Origin: Paraphoma chrysanthemicola
Lineage: Eukaryota; Ascomycota; Dothideomycetes; Pleosporales; Phaeosphaeriaceae
Assembly (NCBI GenBank): GCA_020744225.1
Contig: JAGMWG010000030.1
Span: 183,499-247,498 of the forward strand
DNA length: 64,000 nucleotides
Direction: 5' to 3'
Translations under genes and position numbers: made by a program
Notes under the pieces: generated by a model
The model's database searches: none
What the model saw: only the letters and a program-made list of their open reading frames with translations
What the model was told of the DNA's origin: nothing
In this document: positions 1 through 9,183 of the stretch, in pieces
Numbering within the stretch: the stretch's first letter is position 1
How the letters are laid out: each line of letters opens with the position of its first letter

Positions 1-590
1 AGATCGAGATTTGCTGGCTTGGTACCTTTGGACGTACGCCAGTCCTTCCTCTAGAAGCTCACTCAGAAGTGTCTCTCATGTGACTTGTCATACTAGCTGG
101 GACGTACCTTCCATGTTGGTAGCCATTCGGTCATCCCTTTGACAACATACTCGGAGTCGGTCGCGACAATCCAAGCTTCAGTTCCGCTCTTCTGCTCCTC
201 AGCATGAGCCTTAGCGAGGAACTCTATGCCTAACTTTGCCGCACAGAGTTCCGCTCGCTGGTTTGACCGTAGCGGAAAAGCGTCTAGTATGTCTGTGATA
301 GGCTCGGACAGTTGACTGCCATCATCATTGCCATATGCTATACCAACTCCTGCTTTTGCGTCAGGCAGGCCATTGTTTGTACATGCGCCATCAGTGAATA
401 TGACGTGAAAATGATGACAAGGATTTGTCGGTTTGCGGCGTCGAGGGACATCGAGTAGTTCATTGTTGCAAGCGCAGCAGTATAACAAGAAATCGTTGCA
501 CTCAGAACATTCCCGAACGAGTTTTGGTACCGACCAATCTTTGGTCGTATCGCAGAGGGTAAGCGCTCTATCGTAAATGATGGCTCGGGT
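1..590 (-). CDS. RNase H type 1 domain protein (partial, runs off left edge)
   Basis: Hydrolyses RNA in RNA-DNA hybrids if active. Translation on the minus strand shows the RNase H fold with three acidic catalytic positions in their usual settings: TDGACTNNG, NQRAELCAA and ATDSEYVVKG. The frame is interrupted by a good intron at 107-51 (GTACGT donor, CTAG acceptor). After it the family motif WRTSKGTKPAN continues to base 1, so the C-terminus with the last catalytic acid lies outside the window. Ahead of the fold is a cysteine cluster (CSEC, then CCAC) that could bind a metal. The frame is open back to 590 without a clear ATG. A nearby ATG at 598 is in another frame, so a 5' exon or a frameshift is unresolved. 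The domain call is firm, the 5' end is not. Confidence 0.7.
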
Positions 591-599
591 TCAACCATT

Positions 600-1324
600 A
601 TTGTGGATATGTCCAGAACGAAACTAAGTGAGGGTCCAGGTGTTGAGTCATGGGCTAGAGCGGGGCCCCGCCCTGATCAGGCGTCCGATTGCCGGAAAAT
701 CGTTGAGCCGACCACGATGGCCCGCGTCACTCTGGCGAGTCCCTCTACATGGCCGCGAGATACGCTAGTTCTCAACTGGTATTTCCCACGTTCGTGCGAC
801 CGTTGCCCTCTGCGCTGGGCTACTAATTCATTCAGCTTCGGCGCACACTTCTATTTCCGTTTCTCCCTGCCTGTGGCTTTCATCTTATTATGGTTTGGTA
901 TCGTTACCGGCGAAATATTATAGTTTTTCTGGTTACGGATGGTTTTCATCACGTGATTAGTCGAGGATATGAGTCCGGCACACTCTTAGACGGACGTGGA
1001 AGAGGCTACAAATCGTACCCTGGACAGGTATCTTCCTGCAAGCATGAGTGCCATTGTCATAATCAGTTATTATTCGATGTATCATCTGCTGTCGCAATTC
1101 TTTCACATGCGCGCCGGTTGATGTAGCTCAGATTTCTAGAATTTTCTGTGAACATGCTCACTTCTATTTTTAGTGCATGCCCTTTGTTGGCCAACTTAGC
1201 ACCGCAACAACAGGCGATGAGGCAGCCTCTGCACTGTAGACTGCAACTAACTCCTTTAGCATGGATATGGCAAGTATTAGCACGAGGAGTTTCTCTTGGT
1301 ATGCGAAGATTGTACCGCACCCTA
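600..1324. other. Stretch with no supported gene
   Basis: Only short overlapping open frames of no recognisable family are present, on both strands. The last 100-150 bases probably contain the decayed N-terminal part of the neighbouring transposase relic, but I cannot follow it in frame. Confidence 0.5.
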
Positions 1325-1985
1325 GAAGACTACGGCGGAGTCGCTCGTAGTACTCTCTATCGTCGCGACTATGGTGGACTCTTAATGGAGGACAAGGCTG
1401 ACAGCCAGCTGTATCTAACACTATAGGAAGAGAGTGCGCTCGTTAAGTTTATCTTACACATGTTAGATCTTGGCCAGCCCGTACGAATCAAGTACATTCC
1501 CTTTCTTGCCTTCGTAGCTACCTGCGCGCGGGCCCTAGCAGATAGACCCATTAAACCTTCGGCCAAGAACTGGCTAAAGGCTTTTGAGAAACGCCACCCA
1601 GAGACGGCAGCGAGACGGGTAACGGCGCTAGACTGGAATCGCCACGAGACGAACATCGCCGATAAGATGACACACTGGCTCGAGGCGATAGGGAGGGTGT
1701 TGCGTGACCCAGCTATCAAAGCGGAGGATTTGATGACATGGATGAGACTGGGGTTATGCTATCTATGCTTGGCTCTGTCAAGGTCCTTATAGGTAAGGAT
1801 GATAAACGAAAGCATAGAGGCGCGCGTGAAGCGAACGATGGCTACTGCTGTCAGTTTCTCACTTCAGGGTTTCAACTCTGTCGAGTGCATTAGCGCCGAC
1901 GGTAGGGATTTAAACCCTATGATTGTTTGGCCGACTACTATCCATCGAATCGACTGGACTTACCTAGAGAGCTATTTGCAATTTA
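1325..1985 (+). pseudogene. Fot1/pogo-type (Tc1/mariner superfamily) transposase relic
   Basis: Conceptual translation gives the expected order of a fungal Fot1/pogo transposase. First comes a helix-turn-helix piece (GVARSTLYRR), then the CENP-B-like second DNA-binding half with NWLKAFEKRHPE, then the start of the DDE domain with the first acidic signature MDETGVML, followed by VKRTMATAV and ECISADGRDLNPMIVWP. The coding frame has an in-frame TAG at 1424-1426, a one-base frame change near 1725-1735 just before MDETG, and another near 1800-1830. Homology stops near 1985, so the second and third catalytic acids are absent. This copy is dead. It matters because pogo-type enzymes insert at TA, the dinucleotide flanking every element tip in this window. 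Confidence 0.8.
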
Positions 1986-2000
1986 TCTTACTACATAGCG

Positions 2001-3455
2001 TTATTGATGTCTGCAATCTGGCAACATGTCTAGTTCCAATGAGCGTCGTAGCTTGCCACCCCAAAGAAGATCTTTCACTATTGTGTCCTCATATTCATTG
2101 TAACAATCGCCACACTTCCACGTCGATGAGCAGAATAGCTTGCGCGCTGATCCATCCGTCCGGAAATCCTTCAGGTTGTCCAACAACAAGCACTCAACTT
2201 TGGAGAGCCTGACCGGGATGCATGGGAGGACATATTCCCATGTGAATTTCTTCCTGTCGCCGGGTAACAATATCACTGAGTCTAGCCACAAAGTACGTAG
2301 CGTTGATGCAATTGAGTCGAGAAAATTGAGAAATGTAGAGGAGTCTGTCGCTATCGAGATATGCAATGTTACAATAGCGGACCATGGTTTTCCTACAGCC
2401 AGCTGAGCTAGTAAGCCCCGGCTGTGCTCTCGATGATTAGAGAGCTCTCGATGGCTTTCCGGGTCACGATCAAAGTATGCGTGAAAATTACCGTAGGCCA
2501 ACGTCACCTCTTTAAGGTTTTTGCCAAGACGAAGAAACCTCGACAGTGGTTCAGCGATTGTATCAAGGCTTCCGTTCGAGTACCTTTCAACCACGTTGAG
2601 ATCAATGCATTCAACGCGGCCGATGATGCTTTGCAAGGTGTTCAGCTGGGTTGAGTAGTCTCTCATCGCCGTATCATCGGCGCTCTCGTCCGCTTTCTGA
2701 TCTGCCATTGCAGCGTCCTGGTAGATTTTCCTCAACTCCCTGATCTTTCCGTGGCCGTATCCTTCCCATAGATGTCGCAAACGCGATGGGATCCAGAAAC
2801 CAGGTCCGTAGATCTCGAAAGAGATGGTTTTTAGTTTTGGAGACTGTACGGACCCTAGGGCTTGCATGAATAGGGCCGTGTGCAGAGAATCAATATCATG
2901 CTCTATCTCTTGAGCATGTGCCCATGACTCGTTGTCATAGTCGTCATCGTCGTCCTCACAGAAGCGTAGTCCTCTCCACTCATGCTTCCAATCCATTTCA
3001 TCGTATTTTGTGGGTTCATGGCAGAACGTGAGAAGATTAGGCGTCTTCTCCAAGGATCGTACCACTATTTTCAGAAAGTCGTCCTTGTTGGATAGTAGCA
3101 TCGTCCGGTCCATCTCGTATTCATCGTATAGAGCTTTGATTTCTGCGGATGTTATGTTTGCCCACTTTCCGCGCGGCAGATTTCGCTCCCAGCTCTCTTG
3201 TGAAGCAAAGGCCGCATATTCCCTTGCAGGCCCTTGTCGGAGATTGATTGTTTTCACATTGCAGGCTAGCGTTTTGTGAGCACCAATGTGTTCAAATCTC
3301 TGAACAGATAGCTTGGTGAATGAGAATTGAACGGTCTCGAAAACTAGAGCAGTGGCTCCATCTCTAATCGCTTTATTGACAAGTCGACATTCCTTAAGGT
3401 CGGGCAGGTCCAAGTAGTGGAGTATTGAAACCCAAAGCTCTGGTGGCAGGTGCAT
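2001..3455 (-). CDS. F-box domain protein
   Basis: A single open frame of about 484 residues. Residues 1-45 fit an F-box: LPPELWVSILHYLDLPDL, then a CRLVNKAIRDGA continuation, the helix set that binds Skp1 in SCF ubiquitin ligases. The remainder is leucine-rich and resembles the substrate-binding half of fungal F-box proteins, with an acidic patch near residues 180-190 (EDDDDDYDNE). I chose the ATG at 3455 because it begins the F-box directly and has a TATA box about 60 bases upstream. The frame is open further up to 3596, but those residues show no family character. The substrate cannot be told from sequence. The 3' end lies a few bases from the end of the transposase relic. Confidence 0.75.
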   Translation of the reverse strand: MHLPPELWVSILHYLDLPDLKECRLVNKAIRDGATALVFETVQFSFTKLSVQRFEHIGAHKTLACNVKTINLRQGPAREYAAFASQESWERNLPRGKWANITSAEIKALYDEYEMDRTMLLSNKDDFLKIVVRSLEKTPNLLTFCHEPTKYDEMDWKHEWRGLRFCEDDDDDYDNESWAHAQEIEHDIDSLHTALFMQALGSVQSPKLKTISFEIYGPGFWIPSRLRHLWEGYGHGKIRELRKIYQDAAMADQKADESADDTAMRDYSTQLNTLQSIIGRVECIDLNVVERYSNGSLDTIAEPLSRFLRLGKNLKEVTLAYGNFHAYFDRDPESHRELSNHREHSRGLLAQLAVGKPWSAIVTLHISIATDSSTFLNFLDSIASTLRTLWLDSVILLPGDRKKFTWEYVLPCIPVRLSKVECLLLDNLKDFRTDGSARKLFCSSTWKCGDCYNEYEDTIVKDLLWGGKLRRSLELDMLPDCRHQ

Positions 3456-3513
3456 TCTTCCACAACGCAACACGACACCAAGTCTTGAGGCGACAGAAAT
3501 CGAATGGGATAGG

Positions 3514-3521
3514 TATATATA
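3514..3521 (-). promoter_or_regulatory. TATA box of the F-box gene
   Basis: An alternating TATATATA run lies about 60 bases upstream of the chosen start at 3455, the right distance for a fungal core promoter. Confidence 0.45.
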
Positions 3522-3599
3522 ATTGGCAATGCTGGCTTGCGTGCTGTGGTTTGTACTGATTGTGTCAGCACAGTCATAAGCTGCGCAGCCACACAACCC

Positions 3600-4200
3600 A
3601 GCTTGTTTGCCCTAGCGTAAATTACCCATAGTCCGTATTATTAGACCTCGGCTGGAATTGCACTAGTCGTATTGGCGAGCTGCTTCCATCTCAAGTACCA
3701 ACCAGGGTGGCAACCATGCATGAACAAGCGGGCGACGATCGCCACGAGGCGGACGTTGACTTTTCGCTTCTGTAGCAATATTCGGAGGTCTAAATAAAGC
3801 TAGTCTGACAATTTAACGGGTTTTCGAGGCGGATGCAGCGTTGTCCTCCCGGCACAAGAGAAGGCTCCACTGCACCAGGCGCGCAGGCGTCAACGACGTT
3901 GTAATTTCTGTATTCTTAAGGACAAGTGCAGCCTATAGTAGGCAAAGAAACTAGTAACAGAAGGCTGCAGATTGATCTGATGCGCTCGGAGGGTTAGAGT
4001 CGCTCAATCTCAAAGTACCCAGGGTGCGTCCCATGACCCAGGGACGGACCTCCTGCTGACCGGTCCAAGCAATTTCACAACACGAGACGTTCTCTACAGG
4101 AATAGAATCAATGAAAGGTCTTTATTGCCATAGCCGACTATCGTCGAATTCGCACGTCCTATATGACACTCCTGACGCACAATTGACGTGAGCCTGTCTA
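3600..4200. other. Intergenic stretch without recognisable content
   Basis: No coherent coding frame and no repeat shared with the rest of the window. It probably holds the 3' end of the acidic-protein transcript and the upstream region of the F-box gene. Confidence 0.5.
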
Positions 4201-4201
4201 T

Positions 4202-4642
4202 TTACAAATGTATAGGGCAATCGCAGCGGGAGCGATCATGTGATTGGCATGTTGGCAAGTGCTGGGTGGAAAGCATTCCATCAGAGACTTCCGCAGGACC
4301 TACGCTCTCTAGATCGTCTGAGTCGTCACAATCGTGCCCCTCGTGGTCGGAGTTGGTGTCGGCGGAGTCGGTTTCATCGCGCGTTTCTGCACTCGAAACG
4401 TAATCCGAGTCTGAATCTGAATCCGAATCCGGATCCGAGTCTGCGTCTACCTCTTGACTTGCGTGCGATGACGATGCTCTGTCGCGGGCCTCAGTGGAGT
4501 TATCGTGTGCAGACAGATTGTGAGCTAGATTGTGCGCAGTAGATGGAAGCGCATGCTGACAGATGGCTTCGCTTGATTGCTTGTCTGGTGGTGTAAGTGA
4601 CATGTTCGCCAGAAGCACGTGGGACTCTGTTCGTAGGCTCAC
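4202..4642 (-). CDS. Small acidic Ser/Asp-repeat protein, function unknown
   Basis: A frame of 146 residues. The centre is a run of Asp-Pro/Asp-Ser dipeptides (DSDPDSDSDSDSDY) inside a larger acidic region rich in Ser, Asp and Glu, so it is probably disordered and negatively charged. The C-terminus has three cysteines and several histidines (LPTCQSHDRSRCDCPIH), a possible metal site. A second ATG 13 codons in (4603) is an alternative start. A TATA box sits about 50 bases upstream of the first ATG, which supports a real gene. I recognise no family. Confidence 0.5.
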   Translation of the reverse strand: MSLRTESHVLLANMSLTPPDKQSSEAICQHALPSTAHNLAHNLSAHDNSTEARDRASSSHASQEVDADSDPDSDSDSDSDYVSSAETRDETDSADTNSDHEGHDCDDSDDLESVGPAEVSDGMLSTQHLPTCQSHDRSRCDCPIHL

Positions 4643-4690
4643 TCAAGATGCAAGTGTTGCGAGTGATATTGTAAGGTCATGACTGCGCGC

Positions 4691-4696
4691 TTTATA
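4691..4696 (-). promoter_or_regulatory. TATA box of the acidic-protein gene
   Basis: TATAAA on the minus strand, about 50 bases before the ATG at 4642. Confidence 0.45.
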
Positions 4697-4958
4697 GCCC
4701 GGCCAACATCTTTTTAAAGTGATCATAGGGTCATCATGATTATCTTTTCTTGCGCCTATACAGCGCACATACCCGTCTGTTCGATGTGCATGTGACATGG
4801 CACATCTCCGTCGTGGTCAGCCAGTGACTTGGTCGAGCGAAGTTCTCACAGTCCAAAACAAAGGGCAGTCATCATCCATGTAACAATGATCCGGGAATGC
4901 AAGCCCCGGAAGAGTGCTAGGTTGCTAAAGTATGCATATACGTTGAACAGTTGTCTCG

Positions 4959-5705
4959 TTGGATGTAGTGAGCTCCCCCGTCAACGGTAATTCCAACACA
5001 TCTGCGCACGACATCTCTCGTACCATGGAAGATGCCTCTGCCCCCAATAGCGCTAATGGCGAGATCGTGCTGCTCAAAATATCTTGTTGCATCGAAAGAA
5101 TCGAGAAAGTCGTCTCGCGCATGCTAGAGGTTACAGAGTAGGCATTTGTTCACGCGTTTTAGCAGCACGCGCTAAGCCCAGACAGAGAAGGCGAAAGGAG
5201 TAAGCAGCGTCAAGTAGAGAGCATGGTCACGTATGTAAAGCAGCTCTCGCGACCGGATCAAAGTACCCTGATACCCCATGCGGTCCTGGGGGAGGTGAGT
5301 CACGCTCCGTCTGTGCGCTTTGCATTGCTATACTCTAACACTCCACTACAGCCGAGCCATAACGACCCCCAGACTGATGCAGGCACTTATGAGTCGCTCA
5401 TGGACTGGTCTGTACGTGAGTCTACTGCGCAAAGCCAGTGGCGCTCACTGCGGGCGGAAGAGGACGAAAGCCATAAAGTGCGAGAGAACTCGGAGCAGAC
5501 CGATCGAACGTGCACCGCTCACAGCTCTGGAGAAAGCACTTACCATCCAGAGCAAGCAGAAGATGCTGCCTCGTCACCTCCGCCAGATCGAGGTGGAGAT
5601 ACCGCAGAGCTACCGGTTGGTTCGAAGCGCAGGGCACTCAAAGACATCACAGGGGAGATGCAAGATCACGCAGGAAAAAGGGTGATGACAAAAGGTAAAA
5701 CCTAG
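4959..5705 (+). CDS. Three-exon gene, unknown function (213 aa)
   Basis: Exons 4959-5137, 5186-5294 and 5352-5705. Intron 2 (57 bases) is textbook: GTGAGT donor, CTCTAACA branch region and CTACAG acceptor. Because it is a multiple of three, the unspliced frame also stays open. Intron 1 (48 bases, GTAGGC donor, GACAG acceptor) is needed to avoid the TAG at 5139 and joins two segments into one helical stretch (IERIEKVVSRMLEV to SKQRQVESMVTYVKQ). The rest is charged, rich in Ser, Glu and Asp, and probably disordered, ending in a basic tail (KRRALKDITGEMQ, KRVMTKGK) that could act as a nuclear signal. No family recognised. Intron 2 is secure, intron 1 and the start are likely. Confidence 0.5.
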
Positions 5706-5851
5706 CAAGCGACAACAGTGCGCGAACTGCAGCTGAGAAAGCTCTTCTAGGACGAATAGGGCTATCAACGAGACACTCCTACTTCACTCCGCTCTCCCAT
5801 CTTTGCTATCATCTCAATTCAAAGTGCCCCATTGACGTACTTGCGGTAGTC

Positions 5852-6233
5852 TCACATGTAGCGGGTGATCACCAGAACACGGCCTCTAGGCCACGGAGTC
5901 CAAGTCCAACTTTCTACATCTCGGACTGGTCCTTGGAGCATTCCACGCCGGTAGAAATTCAACCACCCTTCAGGGGTAGCTTGCCGTCTGTGCATGACGG
6001 CGACGGAATATTGCTTAGGAACTTTGTCGTCCGGAGTGCCCATCACCAGCTGTATCTGCTCAGCTGTGATGTAAGCGCTTGGTGCATCTTTACAGACAGT
6101 GATTCGGAGTGTTCCTCTGGCCCGCCGGTAGAGTTTGGAGATGTTGAGCGCACTGAGATTGCATCTATGCGGCGCTGGTGGGGGACTTGATGAAGGGCTT
6201 CAATGGACTTTGTGGCGGGAATCGAGCAGACAT
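5852..6233 (-). pseudogene. Small unknown reading frame with a probable frameshift
   Basis: The minus strand is open from 6199 to 5852 in a frame that reads like protein: KLYRRARGTLRITVCKDAP, then SAYITAEQIQLVMGTPDD, then MHRRQATPEGWLNFYRR and ESWTWTPWPRGRVLVITRYM. It has no ATG before the middle. An ATG at 6233 opens a proline-rich start (MSARFPPQSPLKPFIKSP) in a neighbouring frame, and a one-base shift near 6180 would join the two. There is no room for an intron. It is either a lightly broken gene or a gene whose first exon I cannot place. No family recognised. Confidence 0.3.
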
Positions 6234-7575
6234 GATTGCAGAGTCTTAACATTATTTCGTTTCCATTACACCAAACTAATACTTCCTGTATTCCTTAGAG
6301 TATTGCATCCTTTCCGAACCGTCCTTGAGTTATATTCATACACAGCACATTTCTTGCACCATGGCCCTTACCCTGGTGGTATCCGTAGTGAGCTTATCCT
6401 CAAATGGTTGGCTGTCGGACCAGAGGAGACTCGACATGACTAGTTGTGCAAGTTGTGTGAGATTATCGAGAGGTCTTAGTCCTATATGACATACCGTTTT
6501 AGCATTCGAATCTGAAGGACGCCATGGCAAGATAGAGGCACAGCACTTGCAACGCGGATAGGGTCTCATACGGTCATCGCGTCGATACGCCTAATTGATG
6601 TATGATTTCTCATCTTGCCGTGCTGAAGAAACGTCTAACGTCTTCCATCATCGTCTCCGCAGCAAATATTGAACGCCCGCCGTCATTGCCTGATCACAGC
6701 ATCATCTTGTTCTTTTCTAACGGCCTCCAATGCAGAGCATGCTTGACACCGGACAGTCCTCGCAGGGGCTTTATGTCGAGCAGACATTCCGGGAGTAAGC
6801 TTAGGCCCTGTACCGTGTGCAATACCTTCCAAGGGACGAGATGGGTTCCGACTACTGGTACAGTATGGCTTGGCGCTCTTGGCTCGGGAATCTCTGGCTA
6901 GGACTCAAGCGCGTCATCGCTCCTGATTCTGAAACTATAATACCTCAGTAGAGTCAGTCCTGGCTCGGATGACGGTATACCTGGCAGTAAACCCCCCCTC
7001 TCCGCCACCCCCAAGAAAGCCAACGAGCGCCTCTGCCAATTGACTGCCTTATGGCGATTCTTCCGCAAACTTTAGTTTAGCCAGCAATAATCACATGGAC
7101 TTCTTGCTGTCATCATGCACTCTATACTCACCAAATGCCGGGGTGTCACTGCACTGTAGAAGAAGATAGACACGGCTTCGTCCACACAATTGTCAATGTG
7201 ACAATAGCATCCGCAAGTGCATTGTTGCCTGATGAATCGACCCTTGTCAAGGGCTTTAGGCTGACACGGTCATCGATGGCATCACGTCAGGCCTTGGCGT
7301 TAATCTGGAGTTGCTTTTCCATCGTGGAATAGCTTGTGCACCATCATTGTCGTCGGGACATGCGCTAGTGGCGTCATCGAGCTAGATTTTTTCGACACAT
7401 CTGAGTTGTCGCACGTGGTAACACAATTGCTGTTGCTAGCTGGATATACAAGAAGGCATGCACGTACTAGAACAATCTCCAGGTGCACGGCTTGAGTACA
7501 AACCCTTTCGCCATTATTTATCACGAGACACTTGTTGCTCTGCTTCCATCACCACAAATCTTTTGCCAGATCGCA
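6234..7575. other. 1.3 kb without a supported gene
   Basis: Several open frames of 60-100 codons exist on both strands, including one at 6602-6901 on the plus strand with a few Cys residues. None has family character, convincing splice sites or supporting context. The last part is presumably the promoter and leader of the PAQR gene. Confidence 0.45.
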
Positions 7576-8346
7576 ATGTCTGGTAGGACTTGGTCCTATC
7601 CAGCCGCTATCCGGCAACGTCGACCGCATTCTGCCTCCTACATAGGCTGCGCCAAATCTATCTGGCACCTGCATGACGAAACCGTCAACATATGGACACA
7701 TCTGATCGCTTTTGCTATCTTCTGCACCGCCTATTTCCGCGTATACATTCGTCACCGACGAAAGTGGACGGACGGCGTTTGCGCACAATCGCTATATCTC
7801 CCGGCGGCTAGCTGTTTTTTTCTTTGCTCGACGCTCTATCACACGTTCGCGAACCACGACAACGCTACCTATTGGCAATGCCTGGACCACTGTGGCATAA
7901 CCGCCTTCATGTGGGCATCGTCCCGCTCCTTCACCATCCTTGCCTATGGTCATCAGCGGACTGCAGCACGACAGTACGTGGTGGTCTTAACAGCAACCGC
8001 GCTGCTCTTGGTGTTCTGGAGTTTATATAACATCGCGACATGGAACAGCCAAATACGGATCGCTTACCATGCCGGTTATGGAGCCTTTGCAGCGTTACCG
8101 GCCTTCAGCCACCCATCCAGTCTTCACTGGCGGACTACGAGAGGCAGGCAGAAGTTGCTCGGGAATTTTCGAGCTCTTGTACTGATCAGTGCCATGGGAG
8201 GGATTTTGTACGCCATGAAGTGTATCGAGAGAATGATAGACGCAAAAGCCGACTGGGGAGATGTTGACCACCACGCGATGCACATGGCCGTTGTGATTGG
8301 GGCATGTATATACGGATGCGAATTGCTTTGCGAGGACTTTGCGTGA
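7576..8346 (+). CDS. PAQR / adiponectin receptor-haemolysin III family membrane protein
   Basis: A 256-residue protein with the three PAQR signatures. HLHDETVNIWTHLIAF (around residue 31) is the family's N-terminal motif just before the first membrane helix. CSTLYHTFANHD (around residue 87) carries the second-helix His. DHHAMHMAVVIGA (around residue 230) carries the two C-terminal metal-site histidines. Seven hydrophobic segments fit the seven-helix fold. In fungi these proteins (yeast Izh type) act in sterol, lipid and zinc homeostasis, and the fold is a zinc-dependent hydrolase. I chose the ATG at 7576; the frame is open to an earlier ATG at 7483, but the added residues look like untranslated leader. 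It is slightly short for the family, mainly at the N-terminus. Confidence 0.85.
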   Translation: MSGRTWSYPAAIRQRRPHSASYIGCAKSIWHLHDETVNIWTHLIAFAIFCTAYFRVYIRHRRKWTDGVCAQSLYLPAASCFFLCSTLYHTFANHDNATYWQCLDHCGITAFMWASSRSFTILAYGHQRTAARQYVVVLTATALLLVFWSLYNIATWNSQIRIAYHAGYGAFAALPAFSHPSSLHWRTTRGRQKLLGNFRALVLISAMGGILYAMKCIERMIDAKADWGDVDHHAMHMAVVIGACIYGCELLCEDFA

Positions 8347-8482
8347 TCACAAGACACGTAGTTATGCGTGTTGTTATGATAGCATAACATGGCTGCACTT
8401 ATGGGGTGGGAGCATGATTCAGATTCGAGCTAGATCTCACGCAACGTACAGACGATATTCTGGTAGTACTGTAGAGTAATTA

Positions 8483-8990
8483 ACGTCCATCCCTGTGTGG
8501 CGGGACACCCTGCGTGACGGGACGCTCTCGATACTTTCGACCGTGATAAAGTCAACAACGACCCAGAAGCGCAGATAGTCTCGGGATAGGTGTATTGAGC
8601 CCTAAGCTTTATCCGTACTTCGTAGTTTCTGTATGTAACTTCTGCTTAGCCTACAATACCACTGTACACTGCGGGCATCTGCAATCGCCTCACTTCGGCC
8701 AGCCTCGGGTCTACAAGAATGTTCGGCTATTCTATCTAAAACTATGTCAAGCTGTAGATAGATAAGGAAAGACTGTATCCCGAGTAAGGCAGCTAAACAT
8801 TCGAGCTCGTTGTGCTTTAGTGGTGATCTACTGCCTGATCAAGCGGAGTCGACAGGCGAGAGCTCACACGTACTAACGGTATGGAAAAGCTGAGAGCGGG
8901 CTAGCGGTATCTTAACGATGCTGACATCAGCTTCGGATACTGCCCAGCCTGACTCGGGCGCACCTTAAGCATGACGAGCTCGAGCTTTAG
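8483..8990. repeat. Element A left terminal inverted repeat
   Basis: About 0.5 kb pairing with 12310-12809 and also matching both ends of element E. Shared blocks include CGGGACACCCTGCGT, AGTCTCGGGATAG, GCTTAGCCTACAATACCAC and CGTTGTGCTT. The inner limit is approximate. Confidence 0.65.
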
Positions 8991-9183
8991 CAACACTCGA
9001 TCTTGTAACTAATGAAGATTGCAACACGCGCCTTACTTATTGCGACGTGCAGTACGAAGTCCTCAACAGTTCAAATACGTGCAAATCTTATTAAATTGCG
9101 TCTACACAATAGCAAACAGCGTTATGTGCACACAGAGTTGTCTTAACGTTTAGAGAATCTCGAGCCTTTGATTCTAATCTTTG

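Noticed and set aside
603..1126. Two short plus-strand frames at 603-923 and 890-1126
   Set aside because: No family motifs, no start context and no splice support; composition is like noncoding sequence.
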